Shown: one piece after another, positions 1-5,523 of the stretch
How positions within the stretch are numbered: the stretch's first letter is position 1
Layout: every line of letters starts with the position of its first letter
NCBI GenBank assembly: GCA_014382915.1
Contig: JACNIV010000088.1
Coordinates: 1 to 5,523, forward strand
Source of the DNA: Candidatus Cloacimonadota bacterium
GTDB lineage: Bacteria > Cloacimonadota > Cloacimonadia > Cloacimonadales > TCS61
DNA length: 5,523 nt
Direction: 5' to 3'
Notes under the pieces: model-generated
Seen by the model: the letters and a program-made list of their open reading frames with translations, nothing else
The model's database searches: none
Told to the model about the DNA's origin: nothing
Program-made: the position numbers and the translations under genes

Positions 1-5
1 TTCAA

Positions 6-35
6 CTTATTCCCACGCTTCTGCGTGGGAATAAG
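6..35. repeat. 13-bp perfect inverted repeat, probably a dispersed palindrome
   Basis: Bases 6-18 (CTTATTCCCACGC) pair perfectly with 23-35 around the four-base loop TTCT. TTCAA at 1-5 can also pair with TTGAA at 41-45 beyond a run of A. On the + strand the hairpin is followed by A residues rather than T, so it is not a classical intrinsic terminator in either direction. Palindromes of the type TTCCCACGC/GCGTGGGAA are familiar as scattered REP-like elements in many bacterial genomes, so a mobile repeat is the most likely identity (inference). It ends 12 bases before the aconitase ribosome binding site. Confidence 0.7.
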
Positions 36-47
36 AAAAATTGAAGT

Positions 48-52
48 GAAGG
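48..52 (+). promoter_or_regulatory. Ribosome binding site for aconitase (supports TTG start)
   Basis: GAAGG lies eight bases before the TTG at 61. It decides the start in favour of this TTG over the GTG at 25, which has no such site and falls in the right arm of a strong hairpin. No convincing promoter is visible in the few bases upstream, so the promoter is probably outside the window. Confidence 0.6.
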
Positions 53-60
53 TATATATA

Positions 61-1995
61 TTGGGTTTTAACATAGTCCAAAAGATAATTAAATCTCATC
101 TGGTTGAAGGTGAGATGAAACCAGGGGAAGCTGTTGGCATAAAGATAGATCAAACACTTACTCAGGATGCTACCGGTACAATGGCTTACCTCGAATTTGA
201 AGCGATGAACATACCTGAGATCAAAACAGAACTATCTGTTAGTTATGTAGATCACAATACAAGCCAGATGGGTTTTGAAAATGCCGATGACCACAAATAC
301 CTTCAAACCATTGCAGAAAAATTCGGTATTCGTTATTCAAAAGCAGGAAACGGTATCTGCCACCAGGTGCATTTGGAAAGATTTGGTCTGCCCGGCAAAA
401 CCTTACTTGGTTCCGATAGTCATACTCCAACCGGTGGTGGTATCGGAATGTTATCGATCGGAGCCGGCGGATTGGACGTTGCCTGTGCTCAGGCAGGATT
501 ACCTTTTTATATCACTTTTCCGAAAGTTTTAAAGGTTGATCTGTCTGGAAAATTAAATCCCTGGATTACGGCAAAAGATGTTATCCTGTATATATTAAAA
601 CTGCTTTCTACAAAAGGAAATGTCGGTTGGGTCGTAGAATTTGGTGGAGATGGAGTTAAAACATTAACTGTTCCGGAAAGAGCTACCATTACAAATATGG
701 GAGCCGAATTAGGAGTTACAGCTTCGATCTTTCCGAGTGATGAGATCACGAGATCATTTTTAAAAGCTCAAGATCGGGAAAGCGGTTGGGTAGAATTGAA
801 AGCAGATGCAAATGCTGAATATGACAGGATAATTAATATCGATCTTGGAGCTCTTGAACCAAGGTTTGCTACTCCACACAGCCCGGGTAATGTATGTCTG
901 GTAAAAGAATTAGCCGGAACCAAAGTCGATCAGGTTTGCATTGGAAGTTGCACAAATGCTTCTTACAAAGACCTGATGACAGTTGCCAGCATGGTGAAAG
1001 GGAAAAAATTACCGGCACATGTAAGTTTAGCTGTTGCTCCCGGCTCGAAACAGGTTTTCAAAATGTTGGCAGATAATGGTTCACTTCTGGATCTGATTAA
1101 TTTTGGTGCCCGTATCATGGAATCTGCCTGCGGTTTCTGCATCGGAAATGGACAGGCACCTTGCACCGATGCCATCTCTATCCGTACGAACAATCGTAAC
1201 TTCAAGGGTCGTTCGGGAACTGTTTCGGCAAATGTTTATCTGGCCAGCCCGGAAACCGCTGCTGCATGTGCAATTACGGGCGTTATCACTGATCCCCGTG
1301 AGCTTGGCACTCCCCCAGAGATCGAAATCCCCGATTATTTCCCGATTGACGACAGTATGATTTTTTTCAATAAAAATAAAGCTGTAAAAATCTATCGCGG
1401 ACCCAATATTGGAGATCCTCCCCAAAGTGAACCTTTAACGAAAGATCTTGTTGGTGAGATCGCCTTGAAGGTAGAAGATAAGATCACTACAGATCATATT
1501 ATGCCTGCCGGGATCAGACTGAAGTATCGTTCCAATATACCCAAGTATTCAGAATTTGTGTTTGAACCTGTCGATCCCACTTTCCCGGATCGCTGTTTGA
1601 AAAATAAACAGAAAAACCGGTCAAATTTTATTGTGGCAGGTTTAAGTTATGGGCAGGGATCATCTCGCGAGCATGCAGCAATTTGCCCTGCTTATCTGGG
1701 AGTGAAAGGAATTATCGCAAAATCGATCGAGAGGATACATTGGGCAAATCTTATTAATTTCGGTATTATACCCATGACCTTCAAATATCCCGAAGATTAT
1801 AATAAGATAGATAGTTCCGACGAATTATCATTGGCAAATATTTACAATGCAGTTCAAAATGATGACAGCTTTGTTATAAAAAACCTGACAAAAAAAATTG
1901 ATCTTGAAATTGATCTGGATTTAAGCACCAGAGAGCGAAATATCCTTTTAGCAGGCGGACTCTTAAACGTGATAAAAGAAGGAAAGAATGTATGA
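61..1995 (+). CDS. acn: Aconitate hydratase, short 'Aquifex-type' form
   Basis: This cytoplasmic [4Fe-4S] enzyme interconverts citrate and isocitrate through cis-aconitate. From the TTG at 61 the protein has 644 residues, the usual size for the short Aquifex-type subfamily and well below AcnA or AcnB (about 860-890). Visible motifs are DHN (64-66), [10 protein letters not shown] (117-126), cluster cysteines in GSCTN (Cys297) and ACGFC (Cys357, Cys360), the swivel-domain TTDHIMPAG (about 476-484), and [10 protein letters not shown] (531-540), whose Ser534 and Arg536 match the catalytic serine and substrate arginine of mitochondrial aconitase. The TTG is preferred over GTG at 25 because it gives the family's typical N-terminus ([14 protein letters not shown]) and has GAAGG eight bases upstream, while the GTG lies inside a hairpin arm. 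The stop overlaps the start of isocitrate dehydrogenase (ATGA), so the next reaction in the pathway is translationally coupled. Related homoaconitase or isopropylmalate isomerase activity is less likely given the neighbour. Confidence 0.95.
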   Translation: MGFNIVQKIIKSHLVEGEMKPGEAVGIKIDQTLTQDATGTMAYLEFEAMNIPEIKTELSVSYVDHNTSQMGFENADDHKYLQTIAEKFGIRYSKAGNGICHQVHLERFGLPGKTLLGSDSHTPTGGGIGMLSIGAGGLDVACAQAGLPFYITFPKVLKVDLSGKLNPWITAKDVILYILKLLSTKGNVGWVVEFGGDGVKTLTVPERATITNMGAELGVTASIFPSDEITRSFLKAQDRESGWVELKADANAEYDRIINIDLGALEPRFATPHSPGNVCLVKELAGTKVDQVCIGSCTNASYKDLMTVASMVKGKKLPAHVSLAVAPGSKQVFKMLADNGSLLDLINFGARIMESACGFCIGNGQAPCTDAISIRTNNRNFKGRSGTVSANVYLASPETAAACAITGVITDPRELGTPPEIEIPDYFPIDDSMIFFNKNKAVKIYRGPNIGDPPQSEPLTKDLVGEIALKVEDKITTDHIMPAGIRLKYRSNIPKYSEFVFEPVDPTFPDRCLKNKQKNRSNFIVAGLSYGQGSSREHAAICPAYLGVKGIIAKSIERIHWANLINFGIIPMTFKYPEDYNKIDSSDELSLANIYNAVQNDDSFVIKNLTKKIDLEIDLDLSTRERNILLAGGLLNVIKEGKNV

Positions 1996-3338
1996 AATTT
2001 GAAAAAATAGAACCTCCGAAAACCGGAGAAAAAATAGCAATTAAAAATGGCAAAGCTTTCATTCCCGATAATCCGATCATTCCATTTATAGAAGGTGACG
2101 GAATTGGTCCCGACATCTGGAAAGTTACAAAAAAAGTGATAGATGCGGCTGTAGAAAGAGCTTATAATGGTAAGAAGAAAATTGCCTGGATGCAAATACA
2201 TGCAGGACTATCGGCACTGAAAAAGTATGGGAATGATAACATTTTACCAGAAGAGACACTGGATGCAATTCGAAAACACAAGATCGCCATCAAAGGGCCT
2301 CTCACCACTCCTGTCGGCGGATTTGATTATGTATGCCTGGTCTGTGCAAAAGAGCAGGATGGAATTGATGGGAAAAGACCTGAGAAATGCATAAAATGCG
2401 GCTCAGAATATATTACAAAGAGATTTCGTTCATTGAATGTGGGATTAAGACAGATCCTGGACCTTTATGCCTGTATACGTCCGGTGAGATGGTATAACGG
2501 AGTTCCATCCCCGGTTAAGCAACCAGAGAAATTGAATGTGATCGTTTTCAGAGAAAACACGGAAGACGTATATGCAGGTATAGAATTCCAGGAAGGTACA
2601 CCCGATGCAAAGAAAATTATAAGTTTCCTGATCAATGTGATGGAGAAAAAAGTTCGTGAAGACAGTGGAATCGGCATAAAACCCATTTCCATTACAGGTT
2701 CCAAAAGACTGGTAAGAAAAGCCATAGAACATGCGATCCAACAAAACTTGCCAAGTGTTACGCTGGTACATAAAGGTAACATCATGAAATTCACCGAAGG
2801 TGCATTTCGGGACTGGGGATACGAGCTGGCAAAAGAAGAATACGGGGAGAAAATAATTACCGAACAGGAATTGTGGGATGAGTTTGACGGCAACATGCCA
2901 ACCGGGAAGATACTTGTCAAAGATAGAATTGCAGATCAGATGTTTCAACAGGTTCTGCTCCGTCCCGATGAATACAGTGTGATAGCAACTCCCAATTTGA
3001 ACGGAGATTATCTTTCCGATGCCTGTGCTGCACAGGTTGGCGGACTCGGGCTGGCTCCCGGAGCGAATATTGGAGATGAGATCGCTCTCTTCGAAGCTAC
3101 TCACGGCACAGCTCCCAAATATACGGGATTAGATAAAGTCAATCCCAGCTCATTGATCCTTTCCGGTGTGATGATGCTGAAATATATGGGTTGGAATGAA
3201 TCAGCAGAGATGATCGAAACTGCACTTGAAAAAACTATTTCCAATAAAACCGTTACTTACGATCTGGAGCGTCAGATGAGTGGAGCAACCAAACTTAAAA
3301 CCTCGGAGTTTGGAGATAAAATAATTGAGAATATGTAA
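1992..3338 (+). CDS. icd: NADP-type isocitrate dehydrogenase with inserted zinc-ribbon module
   Basis: This cytoplasmic enzyme oxidatively decarboxylates isocitrate to 2-oxoglutarate. The 448 residues align along their whole length with E. coli Icd (416), from [14 protein letters not shown] (28-40) to the C-terminal [11 protein letters not shown]. Substrate and metal residues are present: Ser147, Asn149, Arg153, Arg163, Arg187, Tyr194, Lys261, Asp311, Asp339 and Asp343. HGTAPKY (371-377), Val383, Tyr423 and Arg427 match the E. coli residues that select NADP rather than NAD. The extra length is explained by residues 111-145, which carry Cys115, Cys118, Cys133 and Cys136 and sit between TTPVGG and RSLN, directly at the active-site loop. 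The ATG overlaps the aconitase stop by four bases and has GAAGGA at about 1978-1983, so the two genes are coupled. No aceK kinase/phosphatase gene is in the window. Confidence 0.95.
   Translation: MKFEKIEPPKTGEKIAIKNGKAFIPDNPIIPFIEGDGIGPDIWKVTKKVIDAAVERAYNGKKKIAWMQIHAGLSALKKYGNDNILPEETLDAIRKHKIAIKGPLTTPVGGFDYVCLVCAKEQDGIDGKRPEKCIKCGSEYITKRFRSLNVGLRQILDLYACIRPVRWYNGVPSPVKQPEKLNVIVFRENTEDVYAGIEFQEGTPDAKKIISFLINVMEKKVREDSGIGIKPISITGSKRLVRKAIEHAIQQNLPSVTLVHKGNIMKFTEGAFRDWGYELAKEEYGEKIITEQELWDEFDGNMPTGKILVKDRIADQMFQQVLLRPDEYSVIATPNLNGDYLSDACAAQVGGLGLAPGANIGDEIALFEATHGTAPKYTGLDKVNPSSLILSGVMMLKYMGWNESAEMIETALEKTISNKTVTYDLERQMSGATKLKTSEFGDKIIENM
2322..2426 (+). other. Rubredoxin-like/zinc-ribbon insert within isocitrate dehydrogenase
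   Basis: Residues 111-145 of the dehydrogenase have the pattern YVCxVC-x14-CxKCG, much like the C-terminal rubredoxin domain of rubrerythrins (YVCPVCG...PEKCPVCG). Four cysteines in two CxxC knuckles predict binding of Zn or Fe. E. coli Icd has only a short GI-type linker here, so about 33 residues are gained. The reading frame and codon use run on smoothly, and the flanking motifs TTPVGG and RSLN are intact, so this is an in-frame domain insertion and not damage. Whether the metal is structural or redox-active cannot be told from sequence. Confidence 0.85.
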
Positions 3339-3352
3339 AACAAGGAGAAAAA

Positions 3353-4024
3353 ATGCAGAAGTATGATAAATTATTTGCACAAGCAGAAGAATACAAAATG
3401 GAAGGAAAACCCAGTGAAGCTGTGAAGATCTATAATAAGATCCTAAAAGAAGACGCTGACAATATTCCTGCTCTGATGAATTCAGCAAATTTGCATTTTT
3501 TATTGGGAAACCTGAAAAAGGCTATAAAAGCATATGAAAGAGTTTTAGCCTTAAAACCAAATTTCTGTTTTGCTCTTTATAAATTAGGCATTGCTCATTA
3601 TCGAGCTGCCCATTTCAGACAAGCTATTGAAATTTTCGAAAAGATAGTTAGTACGGAAAGCGAACTTTATATGGCTTACAATTGGCTGGGATTGTGTTAT
3701 TATCATATTGGTGAAGAGGAAAAAGGTATTGAAGTATATTCAAAGTTATTAAAAAAAACAAAAGAACCGTTCATTGTTAATTATCATCGGGCGATTTCTT
3801 ATAAATCCCGGGGGCAATATGATAAGGCGATCGAAGGATTTTTGAAGTTGATAAAAGACAATCCCGAGCATGTATCTGCGCACTATCACCTTGGTCTGGC
3901 ATATTTGGGAAAACACGAGAATTTTAAAGCATTGAAGTTGTTTAAAAAAGTATTGGAATTAAACCCTGAACATAAAAGCGCCAAAGATAAGATAGAATAT
4001 ATAACTGAAGCCCCTTCCATTTGA
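3353..4024 (+). CDS. Tetratricopeptide repeat (TPR) protein
   Basis: This 223-residue protein is almost entirely TPR repeats, which usually form a helical scaffold for protein-protein contact. Six repeats of about 34 residues can be read: about 4-36, 38-70, 71-104, 105-138, 139-171 and 172-206, most ending in the typical proline or acidic turn (KPN, DNPE, LNPE), followed by a capping helix (HKSAKDKIEYITEA). There is no signal peptide, membrane segment or additional catalytic domain, so a cytoplasmic adaptor is likely. The start is well supported: AAGGAG (3342-3347) lies five bases upstream, and the gap from isocitrate dehydrogenase is 14 bases, so it probably belongs to the same transcript. 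The last few codons and the TGA stop fall inside a repeat also found near 5344, suggesting that the present C-terminus was set by repeat insertion. No specific function can be assigned, and a link to the TCA enzymes is only positional. Confidence 0.9.
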   Translation: MQKYDKLFAQAEEYKMEGKPSEAVKIYNKILKEDADNIPALMNSANLHFLLGNLKKAIKAYERVLALKPNFCFALYKLGIAHYRAAHFRQAIEIFEKIVSTESELYMAYNWLGLCYYHIGEEEKGIEVYSKLLKKTKEPFIVNYHRAISYKSRGQYDKAIEGFLKLIKDNPEHVSAHYHLGLAYLGKHENFKALKLFKKVLELNPEHKSAKDKIEYITEAPSI

Positions 4025-4101
4025 TCTCCCTTTTGCTGGTCGCGGCGTAGTTCCGATTTATCGGAACGAAGACGGAAAGGGAGAATTAAAGAGGGTTATT
4101 A
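4014..4101. repeat. Palindromic repeat, copy 1, with nested insert
   Basis: This element shares TGATCTCCCTTTT (4022-4034) and GAATTAAAGWGGGTTAWTA (4083-4101) with the copy at 5344-5390. TCTCCCTTT (4025-4033) pairs with AAAGGGAGA (4076-4084) as a 9-bp outer stem. Where copy 2 has a single base in the loop, this copy carries about 42 extra bases (4035-4076) with their own hairpin. Similarity to copy 2 extends left to CTTCC at 4014, inside the TPR gene, so the element supplies that gene's stop codon. Being directly downstream of the operon, it may also slow or end transcription. Confidence 0.8.
4050..4067. repeat. Inner hairpin nested in repeat copy 1
   Basis: GTTCCGA (4050-4056) pairs with TCGGAAC (4061-4067) around the loop TTTA. 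It lies in the middle of the 42-base segment that is absent from the other repeat copy, so it looks like a second small palindromic element inserted in the loop of the first. There is no obvious target-site duplication. Confidence 0.7.
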
Positions 4102-4104
4102 CCT

Positions 4105-4136
4105 GTTACTTCTTTTGGATCGTCAAAACAAGTAAC
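4105..4136. terminator. Inverted repeat between convergent genes, possible bidirectional terminator
   Basis: GTTACTTCTTTTG (4105-4117) pairs with CAAAACAAGTAAC (4124-4136) with one C-C mismatch and a six-base loop. It lies between the ends of the TPR gene (+) and the YgjP-like gene (-), where a two-way transcription stop is expected. There is no clean T run after the stem on either strand, so terminator function is inferred. The form GTTACTT...AAGTAAC also resembles widely scattered bacterial palindromes, so it may be a repeat element as well. Confidence 0.5.
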
Positions 4137-4153
4137 CAAGAAAACCTTGCAAT

Positions 4154-4723
4154 CTACAAAATATAAATATGATGCTTTTTCAATTCTTTATTCAGCTTTC
4201 TAGCTTGTGGTAGAATTTTTTCCAACTCCTGCCAGAATTTTATACTGTGATCCTTGATGCGGGTATGAACAAGTTCATGCAGAAGAATATATTCCTGTAA
4301 CTTATCGGGTAATCTCAATATCTTACGGTTCAAGCTGATATTATTATTATGAGAACAACTGCCCCAGCGGGTCTTCTGGTTGCGGATCGAAACTTTATTA
4401 TAACTAAATCCAAAACGTTTTGCCAGTTCCTGCAGATGGGAAGTTAATAGCTGTTTCGCCAATGCCGGATCGAGCTCTTCATTATTTTCAGAAAACTCCT
4501 GCGCCTGCTTTTCGCAGGTTTTTATAGCATGAAGATGTTTCAATATCCAATTTCGTTTGGAATCGACAAATTGAAACGCCTTCCGCAAGGGGACTGCCGG
4601 GGGTACGGATACCCGGATCCCTTTAAATGGCCTAATAGAAATACGAAGATGCTTTGCACTCGCACTGCGTATGAACGTTACTCTGCCGATCCCGTTTATT
4701 TGCTCTGTTATCCGTCTAACCAT
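4154..4723 (-). CDS. YgjP/DUF45 (SprT-like) zinc metallopeptidase family protein
   Basis: This 189-residue protein has the hallmarks of the YgjP-type (DUF45, WLM/SprT-like) family: TRWGSCS (118-124), then NNISLNRKILRLPDKLQEY, then the zinc site HELVHTRIKDHSIKFW with His149, Glu150, His153 and third ligand His159. The N-terminal half (about 15-65) is the usual strand-rich region ending in a 'SKRNWILKHL' helix. The family is annotated as a metal-dependent hydrolase, and UTP pyrophosphatase activity has been reported for E. coli YgjP, so the true substrate here is open. The gene has all expected motifs and is full length. Its ATG overlaps the end of the LOG gene by 16 bases and is directly preceded by an in-frame TAA, so the start cannot lie further upstream. 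There is no good ribosome binding site nearby, which fits translational coupling to the LOG gene. Confidence 0.88.
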   Translation of the reverse strand: MVRRITEQINGIGRVTFIRSASAKHLRISIRPFKGIRVSVPPAVPLRKAFQFVDSKRNWILKHLHAIKTCEKQAQEFSENNEELDPALAKQLLTSHLQELAKRFGFSYNKVSIRNQKTRWGSCSHNNNISLNRKILRLPDKLQEYILLHELVHTRIKDHSIKFWQELEKILPQARKLNKELKKHHIYIL

Positions 4724-5277
4724 TTATCTATTTTGGGTGCCTTATATTTGCTGAATTGTTCAAACAAACCTGCAGGATTTACATCACACATCAGCATATT
4801 GCGATGTTCCGGGCGGATGAACCGCTCTTCTACTGCGTTATCCAGGAAAGCAAAAAGTTTATCGTAATAACCACAGATATTAAGTATGCCGCAGGGTTTG
4901 GCATGAAAACCGATCTGTGCCCAGGTAACCATCTCCAATATTTCTTCAAAGGTTCCCATACCACCGGGCAGGGCTATAAAAGCGTCTGCCAGGTCAAACA
5001 TCATGGCTTTACGCTGGTGCATGGTGTCCACAATGTGCAGTTTTACAAACTTTGGATGTTGTACTTTATCTTCGAATACTTTGGGCATAACACCTGTAAC
5101 TCTGGCACCACCTTTTAAGGCAGTTCGTGCTACTTCGCCCATTAATCCCAGCGTAGAACCACCGTAAATAAGCTCCATTTGACGCGAAGCTATTGCCTTG
5201 CCCAGTAAACCTGCCGCTTTGGCAAAAGCCGGATTTGCTCCTGGACTCGATCCGCAGAATACGCATATTTTTTTCAT
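4708..5277 (-). CDS. LOG-family nucleoside 5'-monophosphate phosphoribohydrolase
   Basis: LOG ('Lonely guy') proteins are cytoplasmic Rossmann-fold enzymes that cleave the N-glycosidic bond of nucleoside 5'-monophosphates. In plants and some bacteria they release active cytokinin, and older annotation often calls them lysine decarboxylases. Visible here are the N-terminal ICVFCGSSPG (4-13), YGGSTLGLMG (38-47), MHQRKAMM (86-93) with Arg89, and the signature PGGMGTFEE (104-112) with Glu112. The length of 189 residues is normal. The ATG at 5277 is chosen over GTG at 5289 because GGAG lies six bases before this ATG and the GTG overlaps that site; MKKICVFCGSS is also the usual family start. The gene precedes and overlaps the YgjP-like gene, so they form a two-gene unit. 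In non-plant-associated bacteria the role is probably nucleotide salvage or housekeeping (inference). Confidence 0.93.
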   Translation of the reverse strand: MKKICVFCGSSPGANPAFAKAAGLLGKAIASRQMELIYGGSTLGLMGEVARTALKGGARVTGVMPKVFEDKVQHPKFVKLHIVDTMHQRKAMMFDLADAFIALPGGMGTFEEILEMVTWAQIGFHAKPCGILNICGYYDKLFAFLDNAVEERFIRPEHRNMLMCDVNPAGLFEQFSKYKAPKIDKWLDG

Positions 5278-5283
5278 TATTAT

Positions 5284-5287
5284 CTCC
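5284..5287 (-). promoter_or_regulatory. Ribosome binding site for LOG gene (sets start)
   Basis: On the minus strand GGAG is followed by six bases and then ATG at 5277. The upstream in-frame GTG overlaps this site, so it cannot be the start if the site is used. Confidence 0.7.
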
Positions 5288-5330
5288 ACGAGATGTGAAA
5301 ACCACGGAAGAGTTGAAAAGTCAATTAGAA

Positions 5331-5336
5331 ATTATA
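5331..5336 (-). promoter_or_regulatory. Candidate -10 box for the LOG/YgjP-like pair
   Basis: The minus strand reads a perfect TATAAT, about 54 bases before the LOG start, in an A/T-rich run. No good -35 hexamer is found at 16-18 bases upstream; that position falls in repeat copy 2. A TTGACT lies just downstream (5319-5324) without a clear -10 partner. The position suits a promoter, but the evidence is a single hexamer. Confidence 0.35.
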
Positions 5337-5343
5337 TTTTTTA

Positions 5344-5390
5344 CTTCCTTCTGATCTCCCTTTTCAAGGGAGAATTAAAGTGGGTTAATA
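5344..5390. repeat. Palindromic repeat, copy 2 (uninterrupted)
   Basis: TCTCCCTT (5355-5362) pairs with AAGGGAGA (5366-5373) around a three-base loop. The right flank GAATTAAAGTGGGTTAATA (5372-5390) matches copy 1 at 4083-4101 with two differences. This is the compact form of the element. It lies upstream of the LOG gene next to the candidate -10 box, so it may form part of that promoter region. Confidence 0.8.
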
Positions 5391-5404
5391 AACTCACCCT
5401 ACTA

Positions 5405-5430
5405 TCCCTCTCTTCACTCGAATAGAGGGA
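5405..5430. repeat. 7-bp inverted repeat TCCCTCT/AGAGGGA
   Basis: TCCCTCT (5405-5411) pairs with AGAGGGA (5424-5430) over a 12-base loop. It follows repeat copy 2 after a short C-rich stretch and may be part of the same larger repeat family. It has no gene on either side within the window to the right. Confidence 0.45.
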
Positions 5431-5432
5431 AC

Positions 5433-5457
5433 TGTCCAGTCCTAAATACGGTTGACA
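5433..5457. other. Possible insertion-sequence end (remnant)
   Basis: A 25-base stretch starts TGTCCAG and ends GGTTGACA, with a weak internal dyad (TGTC/GACA). The TG...CA ends and length recall terminal repeats of IS3/IS150-like elements. No transposase is in the window, and a partner end would have to lie beyond it. This is a resemblance only. Confidence 0.2.
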
Positions 5458-5476
5458 CATTTTTTGTATTTCTCCC

Positions 5477-5504
5477 TAAAGAGCAACCTGCAGGTTGTAC
5501 TTTA
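5477..5504. repeat. 28-base palindrome centred on CTGCAG
   Basis: The core CAACCTGCAGGTTG (5484-5497) is a perfect palindrome. Pairing extends outward through a G-T and an A-A mismatch to TAAAG (5477-5481) and CTTTA (5500-5504). With no loop it would form a cruciform poorly, but it could serve as a repeat or a dimeric protein site. The region 5278-5523 contains no supportable gene. Confidence 0.5.
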
Positions 5505-5523
5505 AGCTGCTTTATTATTATCA

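Noticed and set aside
25..60. GTG at 25 as the aconitase start
   Set aside because: It lies in a hairpin arm with no ribosome binding site, and the added residues do not resemble the family N-terminus, whereas TTG at 61 fits both.
1854..2201. Minus-strand open frame across the aconitase/isocitrate dehydrogenase junction
   Set aside because: The translation is low-complexity, rich in Phe, Ile and Ser, and lies opposite two solid genes.
2445..3104. Long open frame (219 codons) on the minus strand
   Set aside because: It lies wholly opposite the well-supported isocitrate dehydrogenase gene, shows no recognisable domain, and is explained by the codon pattern of the + strand gene.
5198..5425. 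75-codon open frame on the + strand
   Set aside because: Its first part is antisense to the LOG gene and its remainder runs through repeats. It has no ribosome binding site or recognisable protein features.
5452..5480. TTGACA as a -35 box of a rightward promoter
   Set aside because: At 17 bases spacing the -10 position reads CCTAAA, a poor match. The TTGACA is also part of the possible insertion-sequence end, and no downstream gene is visible.

Overview
This window looks like part of an AT-rich bacterial chromosome with compact, coupled gene pairs and intergenic spaces filled with palindromic repeats. The short 'Aquifex-type' aconitase, the E. coli-like NADP isocitrate dehydrogenase and the style of the repeats suggest an anaerobic or uncultured lineage near the Fibrobacteres-Chlorobi-Bacteroidetes group, for example a Cloacimonadota-like organism. 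That assignment is a low-confidence inference. No rRNA, tRNA, CRISPR array or complete transposase is visible.

Left half (about 61-4024, + strand): a three-gene run. Aconitase (TTG start at 61) overlaps isocitrate dehydrogenase by ATGA. The dehydrogenase is followed after 14 bases by a six-repeat TPR protein with a strong ribosome binding site. The two enzymes take citrate to 2-oxoglutarate (oxidative TCA arm, glutamate supply). The TPR protein is probably co-transcribed and has no assignable function.

Middle (4025-4153): a convergent intergenic space made almost entirely of palindromes, likely serving as transcription stops for both sides.

Right half (4154-5277, - strand): a LOG-family nucleotide phosphoribohydrolase overlaps by 16 bases a downstream YgjP/DUF45-type zinc metalloprotein. 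A candidate promoter lies at about 5331-5336. The remainder (5278-5523) has no gene. It holds a second copy of the repeat found at 4014-4101, two other inverted repeats and a possible insertion-sequence end.

The most unusual feature is inside isocitrate dehydrogenase. About 35 residues with a CxxC-x14-CxxC rubredoxin/zinc-ribbon signature sit exactly before the RSLN active-site loop, the loop that carries the regulatory phosphoserine (Ser113) in E. coli. Otherwise the enzyme aligns end to end with E. coli Icd. This looks like a metal-binding module built into the active-site lid and may be a redox or metal control device.
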